Below are positions 22,591 through 34,211 of a DNA stretch of 64,000 nucleotides, one piece after another (positions within the stretch are counted from its first letter, which is position 1; every line of letters begins with the position of its first letter). Both the position numbers and the translations under genes were made by a program. Source of the DNA: Dactylorhiza incarnata. Its lineage: Eukaryota; Streptophyta; Magnoliopsida; Asparagales; Orchidaceae. The stretch lies in the NCBI GenBank assembly GCA_033032865.1, contig JAWHQI010000040.1:8477001-8541000 (forward strand), written 5' to 3'. The notes below the pieces were generated by a model. The model saw only the letters and a list, made by a program, of their open reading frames with translations, ran no database searches and was not told the origin of the DNA.

Positions 22591-24644
22591 TGTAACACCC
22601 CAAAAATCGTAGGTCAGCGAGGTAGGCGGAGCGGTAGTGCTTCTCTCGGGATAGGCTAAAAATTCTATAGCAGTTCTTCGCGCACGTTCATAGGCCTCTT
22701 CGCGCACGACCAGTGGTCGTGCGCCAATGATTGTGCGTTAATTCGCAAGAAAATCGGAGTTCTGTCTCGGGCAGTGCGCACGATCAGGGGAAGTTCTTTG
22801 CGCACGACCACTGACCGTGCGCCGCTGCTCATGCGCCCTGTTTATTCTGCTCCGCAAAAACGTGCGGAGAAGATGATTCGACCATTCAAAAACTTTGGGA
22901 TTTGATCCAACGGCTGTGATGGTTCGCTGGGGGGCTTTAGGGCTTTGGAGAGGGGATAATCCCTCATATTTTCAAGGGTTTTCTCTCTCTTAGGTTGGAG
23001 AAAGGAGAAGGGGGCAAGGAGGAAGAAGAAGGAGAATCCGCCATTGTTGGAGCTTCGAAGCTCCGTTCGCCGATCCGAGACCGGCAACGCGTACGGGGCA
23101 TCGAGGAGTTTCTTCTCCTCCGTTTGTTTGCAAGTTTCTCATGGCTAGGAGTAGATCTCAAAAGGTAACGACATTTCTCCTCCCGGTCTTTAGGATGCGT
23201 GCATGGCATCCCTTTATTTTCTGCATTTTTGGCACCGGATCCGTCGAGTGAGAGGGATCCGGGTCGCCTTGGTTCAAAAGGAACCATCGGGTTGATTGAG
23301 TCCATCACCGACATGATTTGCACTAGAGATCTGCTCCGTTAGCGGATTAGGCATTGTGGGTGAAGCCGGATTTGCGACCGTTGGACCGATTCGGTGATGT
23401 TGATTGACGCGCATTTTAGGGGTTTTGTTAGAAATCCGATTACGGCGAATTCGTCGTTGTGATGCCCTTGTAGCTTCGTGTGGTAACGAATGTCGGGTTT
23501 TGGGCGGGCAAATGATGTGCGGAATATGGGGCTTGTGATGCCTAGGGTTGTGCGAAGGTGCGATTGGTCTTTGTGGTCGGCTGGCTATCCCGTGAAGACT
23601 GAGATTCACGTGTGGAGAGTGTCCCGGCAAGATTAGTCCCTTCGGTGTTGACTGACGAGAATGTCTATGCTACGGATGAGTCTGGTAACGGTTGCCAGGC
23701 GAGGCAGTCGGTGGACGTTGTCCCGAGTGTAAGTCTAGGGCCTTGGGATGTTTTGCTTAAGCCAGAATTCTTAGCATCAGTTTTGTGTATTGTTAGCGGC
23801 CTGAGCATGTGAGCTGTTAGACAAGCCTGATGGCATGGTGAGCCAGGGGAGGTGGGTCTCAGCGAGAGCTCTTGGCCTTGGGCTACGATGCCCTTGTGTG
23901 GAAATGATGAGTACCCTTGTGTTTGTGATGTGATGATGATGTATGATGATGTGTTAGATTCATACGCCTTAGGGTGCCTTGGGTGAAACCCGGGTTTGCA
24001 TTCATTTTGCATTGGTAGGCCCCTTTTTATTATCTGCTCAACATAGAAACGTGCATGATGCTTGTGACACTCATGCCTATATTTATGTTGCTTTTCTTTT
24101 TGTACATTTGCATACGAAGTGTTGACTTGCAGGGTGAAGTAGTTCCCCGGGGTCCGCTAGGACGGCCGGGAGGAGGGATGTTGTTACACAGTTTGTGGTC
24201 AGCCATAGCTGACCCTCGTTTACCACTCTTTGTGATTTGGATGCAGGGCAAGGATCGCAGGCTTGACCCAGCTCGCCGACCAAAAAGGCCTAAAGCCTCA
24301 TGAAGTGCTTAGTTTGTTTTCCTGCATTACTTTCTTCGTATTTTGTTGTAACCGGCTTGCATGCCGAGGTAGTTTAGGGAGAACTATTATTCCCACTTTT
24401 GTTGGGATGTCTCTTTGTGTTGAATGTTGGGTGTTTTGGACTTTGGTTTTGTAAGGCCTTAAGGCCAGTTGGACTCCTATGTACTGTGGACAATCTCTGT
24501 GGTTTTAGTTTGTTTCCGTTGTGTTATCTTAGTTCTGAGAATGGGTAGTTAATATCATCTTTTAATACTAAAGTTGTGGCGGTTATATGCTGTGGGGTCC
24601 CGGCCGGACCCATATTATATGGTCATTACAGGGGAGGTGTTACA
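22591..24644 (+). mobile_element. Solo LTR S1 (Ty3/gypsy)
   Basis: A 2,054-bp sequence starting TGTAACACCCC and ending GTGTTACA, flanked by a perfect TSD ctatg (22586-22590 and 24645-24649), with no internal domain. Intra-element LTR recombination is the usual origin. It is clearly homologous to S2 (60842-62818) and more distantly to the G1 LTR. The U3 has an inverted pair GCGCACGACC/GGTCGTGCGC with a 3-bp spacer at 22702-22724. ORFs inside it show no domain. Confidence 0.93.
24197..24214 (+). other. Conserved LTR hairpin in S1
   Basis: GGTCAGC-CATA-GCTGACC. The same arms occur at the equivalent place in S2 (62394-62410) and in G1 (3127-3144), with different loops. A second conserved palindrome, GGTCC-CGGCC-GGACC, lies at 24596-24610 near the LTR end. 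Confidence 0.65.
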
Positions 24645-24649
24645 CTATG

Positions 24650-26955
24650 CTAGTTATATAATGCCATGTTATGTTAAAGAAAAATAAAATAATGAAACTT
24701 GAAAGTCAAGAAAATTATATATATATATGTTAAAAATTCAAAGAGAAAATTTATAAAAACCTTTCAAAATAACCAAAAATATTCTCTCAATACATTCATT
24801 ATTCACCTTACAATCTTTCTCTTTAATATGTTGAAATGGTTGAATATGAATTGTTTTATTTTAAATACTTACATCATTATGAATAAGAATTATGAGTACC
24901 TAAATTTCTGTGTTTAAACTAATGATCGCTTATAATAATCATGCAAAATCAAAAGATCTTTTAATTCAAATATGAAACATAACTACAAAACATCCTTTGC
25001 TTCTAACATATGGTTTGTGATCATTATTATATGAATGAAATATGTTTTGTGTGTGCATGTATCTCACCTATATGTAAACCCTAGAATCATCTTTGTACTA
25101 ATAAGATCAAATCAAATAGAATCATGACTTTATCATAGGTCTAAAAATTGAAATACTATTTTTGAATACATGCAACATTAACTCTATTAATCTTATGGCG
25201 TAACACTGCTCACAAACTCATCATTTTAGCATTATCATCCAATAAATATTATTCATGCTAGTTATCTCATATTGCCATAACAAATTATTTTAAAATAGAA
25301 AAATTGAAAGTAAAAAATCATAATAACTATGTGGTTTTAAATTGAACTATAATTAGAAATTGATTTGTCATAAAAGCAATAGTTTATAAATTGATTCCAT
25401 AGGATAAAATTCTTAGGATGTCCATGATCATTCACCCACATTATGTGTCTCACAATAGTGAGGGCGTAGGATTGTATGCATTAGATGAGCTAACCTCTAA
25501 GTCATGTCTTGTCCATAACCGGGGAGGGTTCCAGTGGGGCCTTGTGAAGCACTGGGGGAAAGAGTGCTAGGTTGAGCATTCTCTAGTGTGTACATATGGG
25601 ATTAATACCCCAACCTACGACATATGTGCAGATCCTCATGCCCATCCGTCACTTAGTACAGGACTAGTGTGTAGGCATACGGTTAGGGTACTATAATCTA
25701 GGACATACCAATATCATATTTTGCATGTACTCTTTATGATTATATTATTCATACAGTCTTGGGTTGATTGAACATGCTTAATCAGCCTTATAATAATCTC
25801 CAAATTCTCTGAAATTTCTACACTAAGAAGGTCTATATACATACATTCTCATCCAAAGAATTTTTTTTCAAAAACCTTACAAAATAGTGTCCTGTTTGGG
25901 CGTTGAGTAGTTAATGTCGGGCGTTGGATATTTTGACCAAATTGAAATTCTGTTTTTCCTAAACTATTTCTGGTATTTTTAATGCATTTTATCAGACTAT
26001 TTTCTTTGCTTTAAAATTCTTTTGTAATTAATTTGATAATTTAATTCCAAAATACAAAAAAATTTCAAACCTCCAAAATGCTCAAAAATATGCTTTTGTC
26101 ACTTGTTTTGTTTTAAATACTTACAAAATTATGGTTTGACTATATGACTTCACAAGAGCAAACATCTTAGTTATTTTGTTTCAAATGGTCAAAATTGATT
26201 AGGCATACACTTAAAGATTATCTTCAAAGTCTAATTTTAAATTTCAAATTTCCTAAACACTATTTTATCTTCATGCCATGACCTTAATCTAATTATGTGC
26301 AATGAAATTGTCTATAGAAAATTATGTATGATTTCCTAGCATGCCTCTAAGTATGAGTAATGTTTTATGCTAATCAATGATTCATTCACTCACTATTTTG
26401 GTAATCTACATGTGCTCATAATCTTAGCCTTGCATGATTGTGTAGTGTAATAGTCTTAACAATTTAAGTTGTATGTCTACATTACCTACACCATCATTCA
26501 AGCAATAAATTTCTTGCACACATAGAAGTGTTATTTCAAAATTATAAGGGTTTGCAACAACAAGTGAATTTGGAGACCTTTGGCAAAAAATTACAAAAAT
26601 ATGAAATAAAATGCCAAAGATAACTCCACCAAGCACTACTCACCCTCCCGATTAATCTTAATGAGCATTGTGAGGTTGAGCACCTTGGAAAGAATTGTAA
26701 TGTGTCATGTGCAAACACATTCTTTTTTTATCACTTCTATTTGTACATCGGATCACTATTTTTTTAATAAAAGTGCTTATGTGATCCCCAAGCAATACTT
26801 CACTCCCTGATAAGTCTTAACGAGCATTATGTGGGCGAATCACCTTGGTAGTTATACTCCTCTTATGTGCCTTGAAATTTTATTCTACCATTAATGTGTG
26901 AAAGTAATTATAAGATTACAATCTTAATATTGTTGTTACTATTTCATTACATATG
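24650..26955 (+). other. Non-coding interior of C between S1 and D
   Basis: AT-rich with no ORF carrying a domain. A copy of 22380-22580 occurs at about 25050-25260. Two similar ~60-bp stretches (ctcaccctcccgattaatct near 26639 and a partner near 26800) lie about 160 bp apart. A GC-richer island is at 25440-25640. The pol genes expected of a copia element are absent. Confidence 0.5.
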
Positions 26956-26960
26956 TCATG

Positions 26961-28684
26961 TGTACACAGAACATGGGAAGTCGGGCGAGCCGGAGTCTCA
27001 AGGGTATTTCAATGGTAGCCAGAGTCTCAAGGGAGAGCCAGAGTCTCAAGGGTCGCTCACAGGAAATCGGGCGAGCCGGACACTCATCGACAGCTCGCAA
27101 GAAGGCGGGCGAGCCGGGAACTCACCGATCGCTGGCAGGAAGGTGGGCAAGCCGGGCGCTCGCCGACCGCTAGTAGGAAGGTGAGCGAGCCCGATCCTCA
27201 CAGTCTGCTTACAGTGGTCTTCTGGATGAGCTGGATTCTATGTTTCTGTGTTCTACAAACTCCATTCTGAGTTCGACGAAATCCGTTGTAAGTTTGTTGA
27301 AAGTCGTTCTGCGTTCGACGAACTCATCTCAACGTTCGACGAAATTCATTGTGCGTTCAACACACTCAGCTCAGCATTCTACGAAATTTGTTCTGCGTTC
27401 GATGAATGGTACCTTTGAATCAGTCTCAGCGGTTAGGCTGGGAGGGTCAGCGGTCTCAGCGGTTACTTCTATCCCATCTCGGCGGACCCGCCGGGACAGA
27501 GTTGTCTCAGCGGTTTTCCTCCATCTACAGCTCAGCTCGGTGTTCGATGAAATTCATTCTGCATTCGACAAAGTCAACCGGCGAGGCACGTTTTGAATTG
27601 AGGAGCCAACAGGTGGAAGAGGTAACAAGGAAGGCGAGCCAGTCTCAAAGGTCGCGCGCAGGAAGTCGGGCGAGCCAGACACTCGTCGATCGCTCGCAAG
27701 AAGGCGGGCGAGCTAGGCACTCGCCGATTGCTCGCAAGGAAGGCGGGCGAGCCAGATCCTCGCGGCCCTCTTACGGTGGTCATCTGGGCAAGCCGGATTC
27801 TTTCCAAGATTCTATATTCGACAAACTCCAATCTGCGTTCGACAAAATCCATTCTGCATTCGATGAACGCCAAGCTTCAGTTTGAGATCGACGAACTTAG
27901 CTCAGCGTTCGATGAAATTCATTCTGCGTTCGACAAACGTCACGTTCTGCGTTCGACGAACTCAGCTCAAATAATTCACGCTTCAGTTCGATAAAATTAT
28001 TTCTCAGCTCGACGAGCTCAATCTTCCATCCAGTTCAGAAGACTCTCAAAGGGCCGAGGGGAGCTCGCAGGAAGGCACGCGAGACCCGGCCTCGGTGAAT
28101 GTCGCCAAAAGGTATGCGAGGAGAGCCTTCGCAGGACGCTCGCCTAAGAGGGGATTCGCGAGTCAAACTCGCGAGGAGACTTGCGAGAGTTATCGCGAGT
28201 AGCTTTCACACAGGCCACTTGCCCATAGGCTAAGGAGGCGAAATTACCCCTCTGCCCCTGGTGGTCTACTGTTAGCCACTCCAAACAGCGGAGTTTGGCA
28301 GTTAGCAGGCCAAATTATGGTGCGTTTAGTAAAACCAAAAGGCAGGATTCCGCTATTAACAAACCACGAACAAAAAACTATAAATAGACCTTGAAGTGCA
28401 CCTTAAGAGAGGATTCCAATCTCAGTTCTCTGAGCTCTTTCCTCCCTTGGATACTTTGGTTTAGCTCTCTAGCTCTCCAAGGTGCCCAAGTCTCAGCTTT
28501 GGCTTGGGAGGGGAAGCGCTCAACGATCTTCCGAGTTTATGGTGGGACCTCCTCGCTGTGATTAAGGTCTTAGTCCATTTCCGAGTCTCCATTCTGCTTC
28601 TTCTGAGGGACTAGTAAGGGCAAGCTGCCCCTCAACTTGTTGAGGGCCCGAGCTTCACAAGAGACCGAGAAATCGGTTTCAATA
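26961..28684 (+). repeat. 5' LTR of D
   Basis: Starts TGTACACAG and ends TTTCAATA, where the 3' copy has TTTCAACA. Its modules are: ~38-bp GCGAGCC-containing minisatellite (27060-27190); TTCGACGAA array (27250-27405); GTCTCAGCGG module (27409-27518); then again minisatellite (27640-27760) and TTCGACGAA array (27800-28015). The promoter follows. The repeated order indicates a duplication of about 0.6 kb inside U3, also present in the 3' LTR. Confidence 0.9.
28379..28386 (+). promoter_or_regulatory. TATA box in D 5' LTR
   Basis: TATAAATA within aaaaactataaatagacc, conserved at 52002-52009 in the 3' LTR. Confidence 0.6.
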
Positions 28685-28687
28685 ATT

Positions 28688-28704
28688 TGGTGCGGTGAGC
28701 GTGG
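28688..28704 (+). other. Primer binding site of D (tRNA not identified)
   Basis: TGGTGCGGTGAGCGTGG begins three bases after the LTR end. It starts with TGG, the complement of a tRNA CCA end. I cannot name the tRNA with confidence; it is not the initiator-Met or Asp type seen elsewhere in the window. Confidence 0.55.
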
Positions 28705-28740
28705 GGCGTGGCTGGTCCAAGAAATTTCCTAGGAAGGACC

Positions 28741-30245
28741 ATGGCAGGAGACGAAGAGTAGGGCAAGGAGTTTTGTGGGTCACCCCCGGTGGTGACCCCA
28801 TGGATGTTCTCAGACTTCAGGAGGGAAGTCCTCGACACCCTCGGGTTCGCGGTTGCAATGCTGCAAAGCGAGTTCGCAACCCCGGCGGTTCAGACATCCC
28901 ATCCTCCAGCAACGATTGGGGAGGACGCCCCGGGAGGAAGGGCTGGAAAGGAGGTGGCCGGGGGGTTAGTGCAGGACCTGGAGGGGCGAGTGCGCTGTTC
29001 TCCAGTCCTGCAAGTTCGGTGCAAGCGAGCGTGGCATAGGAGAGCACAGCAGAGGCGAGCGCAGCGGAGGCGAGCGCAGCGTAGGCGAGTGCAGTGTAGG
29101 CAGGTGCGGGGCAGGCGATCACGATCCTAGTGAGCGCGACGCCCGTAGGATCGGCTCCGGTGAGTGTGGCTCTCGCGAGCACGGCCCTAGCAGGATCAAG
29201 CCTGGCGAGGGAGCTCGGCGGGCGAGTGAAGCAGGAAAGGATAGCGGGTGGAGGAAGCCACTTCTGCGAGCTAGTGCATTCCGCATCCATTCCAAAAGGG
29301 TTCAGGGAATGGGACAGGGTCTACTACCACGGCAGGGACGACCCAGTCCAACACTTGCAGTCATTCGAAGACTCGATTTCTATCAGGCCGATGTCAGACG
29401 CCATTAAGTGTCGGCTCTTCGCCGTCATCCTAAAAGAGAAGGCCAGGGATTGGTTCCACCAACTCCCTGTCGGATCAATGTACGCATTTGAGGACTTGCG
29501 TAGGAGCTTCTTGTTGTTGTTCTCAACTTTGAAGAAGATGAAGAAGGACGTCGAGTCCCTCTTCAAGGTGAAGAAGGAGCCCAAGGAGTCATTGGTTCAT
29601 CATGCAGATCAGTTTCAAGAAGAAGTATTGCTCACCCAGGAGATGCCCGAGTTTGCCCTTCAGCTAGTCTTCACGTTGGGGCTGAGGGAGAGTTTCTTCA
29701 AGATGGTACTGAAGAGAAAGGCCCCCATCTCCTGCGAGGAGTTGATGGAGAGGGTGGCGGAGGAAGTCGAGAGTGAGGAGGCCAATCTGAGGCTCACCAG
29801 GAGGCTAGCAAAGCTCAGTGAGCCATAGGTCAAGAAGCAGGAGGTGCGGAGAAGTGAAGAGCTCCGGGCCCCGGAGGGAGGATGGAGGCAGCAGGGCAGG
29901 GGGATGTAGGGTCAAGGGAGAGGTTACGCCCTGGGAGGGGGTAACTTCCATGGGGGTCAGGGAAGACCCCACCAGTTGGGATGGAGGCAGGGTCCGAGGC
30001 AGATGCCTCCCCCGCCTCAGCAGGCTATGGCGATCAGGCGAGGAAGGGGAGGAAGAGGAAGGAGAGAAGGAGCAGAAGCAGGAGCAGGAAGGAGAAGGGG
30101 GAATAGGGCGGCAGAGGCCGAGAGGGGGGAGGTGACGTTGCCATACTATGGCTTCCATGACGAGGAAGGTCACGCAACGGCCACCTACATGGAGTTTTTG
30201 GAGACAAAGAGGGCCAGAGTGACGACGTAGCGTCAGCAGCAGCAA
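28741..30245 (+). pseudogene. gag: D gag (decayed)
   Basis: ATG at 28741 (MAGDEE, then TAG at 28759) leads in frame 1 to WMFSDFRREVLDTLGFAVAM. The frame then shifts near 29000-29100 into frame 3. There the retrotransposon-gag core runs at 29130-29828 (FREWDRVYYHGRDDPVQHL, then AVILKEKARDWFHQLP). A Gly/Arg-rich tail follows to about 30230 after stops at 29826 and 29908. I see no CCHC knuckle; the Arg/Gly-rich tail may bind RNA instead. Codons of the 29037-29111 stretch are a 15-bp tandem repeat. Confidence 0.8.
29037..29111 (+). repeat. 15-bp tandem repeat inside D gag
   Basis: About four copies of gaggcgagcgcagcg, at 29052, 29067, 29082 and 29097, with increasing divergence. The repeat is a multiple of three and encodes Ala/Ser/Glu-rich repeats in frame 3, with two copies carrying TAG. 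Confidence 0.7.
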
Positions 30246-30890
30246 GTGAGGATTGAGGAGGTCCTGCCTTGGGAGGATGAGGAGGAAAGGTGCGAGGACC
30301 GGGCTGATGTGGGGACCCGAGGAGGGATCAGAGTGATCCACAAGGGAGTAGTGATGGAGGCAACCCGCAAGGCGAGCCTCCATACCATCTACCGCCAGAG
30401 CGTGGCTTCGACATCCACAACCCCACCCCCAGCAGAAAAAATTACTTTCTCTCAAAGGGACATTCCGGGTTATGAGGACCCTTTCTGCGATGCGTTGGTC
30501 ATCCAGATCGCCATTGAGAACTTCACGGTGTCCCGGATTCTTGTGGACAACGGATGCTCCGTCAACATCATCTTCAAGAAGGCGTTCGATGAGATGAAGG
30601 TGGAAGCCAAGAGGGTGTTGCGCTCGGTTGCTCCGTCAACATCATCTTCAAGAAGGCGTTCGATGAGATGAAGGTGGAAGCCAAGAGGGTGTTGCGCTCG
30701 GATGGACCATTGTTCGGGTTCTCTAGAGAGAGGAAGGAGGTAGAGGGGGGAGTGGGGCTCCATGTGGTCCTAGGCTGGAATCTCGGAATTGCCGCTTCGT
30801 CATAGTGGATGCCCCCAGCAGCTATAGTGCCATCTTCGGACGCCCGCTAATCAGTGCTTTCCACGACGTCCCCTCCACCTTCCACCAATG
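30246..30890 (+). pseudogene. D aspartic protease, disrupted by a 74-bp tandem duplication
   Basis: Encodes the Tat-type protease start FTVSRILVDNGCSVNIIF, in which the usual D-T/S-G active site is D-N-G. Immediately afterwards a 74-bp segment is duplicated head to tail, shifting the frame and ending the ORF at 30671. Beyond the duplication, protease residues resume in other frames (CRFVIVDAPSSYSAIFGRPL near 30795-30850). The protease would process Gag-Pol. Confidence 0.8.
30555..30702 (+). repeat. 74-bp tandem duplication in D protease
   Basis: Copies at 30555-30628 and 30629-30702, apparently identical apart from the junction. The period is not a multiple of three, hence the frameshift. 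The near identity implies the duplication is recent relative to the decay of the element. Confidence 0.9.
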
Positions 30891-32047
30891 TCTCAAATTC
30901 AGCTCGAGAGGAGTCTAGATTCAGGTAAGAGGGGATCCAAAGTTAGCAAGGCAGTGCTACGTGATGGCAGGAAAAACAATCTCCTAGATACCCGAAGTGG
31001 AGAAATGGGATCAGGAGGGGTGGGGGAGCCGGCGGTTCTCAGAGAGGCAGAGGTGCAGATGGGAGAAGGAGAGGAGGAGAAAGAAGAGATAGAAGGTCAG
31101 GCCCAAGAGGAAAGGGCGGGAGAGGTGATGAAGGTTCAGGGGGGTGAAGTACAAGGGAAGGTCGAAGTGTCAACTTGCGACGAGGAGAAGGAAGATGGTT
31201 GGGGAGAGCAGTCCCGGCTGGAAGCAATGGAGGAGGTCGTGGAACTCGAGGTCACCACCCAGGCCGGGGTGGTGGAGAAGGTCCGCATAAGTGGAGAGCT
31301 CGGCCTGGAGGAGCAAAAGCAGATCCTGGCCTGCGTCCAGGAAAACGTGGATGTCTTCGCCTGGAGTGCCACGGAGATGCCCGGGATTGATGCGGATGTA
31401 GCTTGCCATTGCCACAATCTCGATCCAGGCACCCATCCCATCTGACAAAAGAAGAGGGCCACAACAGATAAGCTGGAGGGGCCCATTCGAGAGGAGGTGG
31501 GTAAGCTCCTACAGGCGGGTTTTGTATCGGAGATCCAGTATCCAGGCCAGGTCTCAAACGCGGTGATGGTAAAAAAGGGAGGAGGTAAGTGGAGGATGTG
31601 TATCGATTTTTCCTTGCTTAATAAATCATGCCCCAAGGATTGCTGCCCCTTGCCTAGAATCGATGCGCTGGTTGATTCAACCATCGGTTTCCCTGTAATG
31701 TCTTTTTTATATGGTTTTCAGGTTACCATCAGATCCGAATGCACCACCCCCCGGACATCAAAGATGTCTCTTTCATCACAGGAGATGGGTGCTACTGTTA
31801 TAAGATGTTGCCCTTTGGGCTCAAGAATGCAGGGGCTATGTACCAACGAATGATGGATAGGGTCTTCCGAGAGTAGAAGGGAAGAAACCTGGAGGTCTAT
31901 GATGAACTCATTATAAAGATCCGGGATCTTAAGTCTCACCTCCAAGACCTGGAAGAGACCATTGGGACCTTGTGAAAGTACAAGATGAAACTCAACCCCC
32001 TGAAGTGTGTCTTCGGGGATAGCAGGGGAAAGTTCCTGGGTCACTTG
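30888..32047 (+). pseudogene. D reverse transcriptase, N-terminal part (decayed, split by E)
   Basis: The frame at 30888-31445 encodes a Glu/Gly-rich linker and then ENVDVFAWSATEMPGID. After TGA at 31443-31445 it continues with LLQAGFVSEIQYPGQVSNAV and KWRMCIDFSLLNKSCPKD, typical gypsy RT palm. A frameshift near 31720 leads to MLPFGLKNAGAMYQRMMDRV. The catalytic YVDD box reads YDEL (31898-31909), with one residue missing and Asp changed to Glu. RT breaks off at FLGHL where element E is inserted and resumes at 42475. Confidence 0.88.
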
Positions 32048-34098
32048 TGTTGGAACAACCCAATTTCTGATTTGGGCTAGGATCACTATCTGTTGACTAA
32101 GGACAAAGTTGAACCCAATGTATAGTTTATGGGTCAAGAGTTTAGGCTGTTAGAACTAGAGAATTCATTCAGATTCTGCATTCGACGAACTCCATACTGC
32201 GTTCGACGAACTCCATACTGCGTTCGACGAACTCCATACTGCGTTCGACGAATGGCTATCTGCGTTCGAAGAACGACGTGCTCTCTGCGTTCAACGAATG
32301 ACATGTTCTCTGCGTTCGACGAACGACTATCTGCATTTGACGAACGACGCTCTATGGTCGATGAAAGATGTTCATTCTGCGATCGACCAACAGCTCAAAT
32401 CTCAGCGGTCGAAAAATTTGTCTAAGTGCAGCGCTGGACTAAATTATATTCAGCGGTCGACGAACAGATCCTAGCTCAGCGCTCGACGCTGTTGCCCAAG
32501 TTCAGCGCTCGACGCTTTTTCTCAAGCTCAGCGCTCGACGCTTTTGCTCCAGCTCAACGGTCGATGCTTTTGCTCAAGCTCAGCGGTCGATGATTTTATC
32601 TAGGCTCAGCGGTCGACGAATACTTCCGTTCGATGAACTCAAGTCTGCGTTCGACGAATACCTTCAGATCGACGAAAGTTCTCACAGATCAACCAAATTA
32701 ATTATTCCAGCAATATTTATTTGAGGTCGACGAACTAAATTTTGTGTTCGACGAAAATCTTGAGGTCGACGAATCTGCGTTCGACGAAATTTATTCTGAT
32801 CGAAGAATTGATATTTCAGTTCAGAGAATTCAGCAGGATTATACTTATTTCATTCTCTAAACTCAGATCGATTATCACCAATGGCTCTTTCTATCAGATC
32901 AAGTAAGGAGAATATATTTCATTCTTTATTCCAAGATTATAGCCGTTGACATCCCGCAGAAAAGGATATTTCGTGGAAAAGGAAAAGGCAAACGGCACTG
33001 CAGATGTACCGTTCCCAGAATATCTTCTCAGATATATTATATTGCTTAATATAAGGGATTTGCATTTATTGTCTGTCAGAGATTTCAAAAGAAAAGGAAA
33101 AGAAAAGGCAGAAGATATAACAGATTATTACTTTCAGTTTACACCACAGATAAAAAATAGAACATATTTTTTATAGTTTTGCTGTACAGAAAAGAGCAGA
33201 TAGAAAGAAAGAAACAAAAGGAGACAGGAAGAACAAGAAGAAATATAGCTACACAGATCTTCATCTTCCTCCTCCAGCAGCATTTTCTGAGAAAATCTTC
33301 AAGACCACCTCTAAGTATTTCTATTGCAAGAATCAGAAAAGAAAGAAGAAGAAGAAAGAAGAACAGAAAAAGCTTATATAGATCTTCTTCCTTCTTGAGC
33401 AACATTTATTTTCTGAGAACATTTACGTTCATCTCTCTGTCATCAGCTGCAAGTACAGATCTCCAAAGAGCAACAAAAAAAAATCTGAGAAGCATTCTTG
33501 TCTTTCAGATTTACCAGCTACAGGAATATCATTTCTTTCAAGAAAAGGCTCCAGCCATTCTACTGTCAAACAACTTCATATCAGACAGGGAGCTTTTCAA
33601 CATACATCCACTAGAGTCTTCTCTTAGCATCTTGACAGAGAAGAACATCTAAACCCCTCTCTATCCCATCTTTTACAGGGTTAAAACTCCCTTCAAAAGT
33701 TGAACTCCTTGGTGGCAAGACACCTGATCAAAAAATCTAGTTGGTTTTGGGCACCTGATCAAAAGCTTTGAAGAGTGTGGACACCTGATCAAAATCACAT
33801 TGGTGTGAGGGTACCTGATCAAAAATCCTAGTGGATTCCTACCTAGTGTGGTAGAAGAGTAGACGTACCCAGGTTATTGGGGAACTACTATAAAATTCCT
33901 TGTGTCTTTTGTGCTGTGAATTTCTGTGTTTTGTTGTTGTGCTGATTTCTTTATATGTTGTTATTTAGTTTTTACAAATCACTCTATACACATATACTTA
34001 TATCAGTATTTTTAATTCCGCAAATAAAACTAAAGGAAAAGTTTTAAAACTCTATTCACCCCCTCTAGAGTTAATTTAAGATCTAACCTCCACTTTCA
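32048..34098 (+). repeat. 5' LTR of E
   Basis: Starts TGTTGGAACAACCC and ends CACTTTCA. A 21-bp tandem unit beginning ttcgacgaac occurs three times at 32181-32243; the 3' LTR has one. Further TTCGACGAA- and GCTCGACGCT-type motifs run to about 32790. Four copies of a phrase containing cacctgatcaaaa occur at 33720-33830. The end has five C before tctagag. Confidence 0.92.
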
Positions 34099-34100
34099 AT

Positions 34101-34115
34101 TGGTATCAGAGGAAG
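34101..34115 (+). other. Primer binding site of E, initiator-Met type
   Basis: TGGTATCAGAGGAAG lies two bases after the LTR end. Confidence 0.85.
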
Positions 34116-34211
34116 TTGATTCTTTACAGGCTAACACCTGAACCACAAAAATCAATTAGATCTTAAATTATTTTAGAGTTTTTATTTTATTTATTGTTCT
34201 GTTAAAAACTT

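Noticed and set aside
22842..24303. ORFs inside solo LTR S1 on both strands
   Set aside because: No domain, not conserved in S2, and LTR interiors of this family are non-coding.
24650..26955. Search for missing copia pol genes of element C
   Set aside because: No RT, integrase, RNase H or protease motif in any frame here or in the other native interior pieces of C.
28741..30245. Possible zinc knuckle in D gag
   Set aside because: I looked for CX2CX4HX4C in all frames of the region and found none; the tail is Arg/Gly-rich instead.
30888..31684. Multiple long ORFs antisense to D's RT region
   Set aside because: They shadow the real sense RT and its Glu/Gly-rich linker; no domain on the antisense strand.
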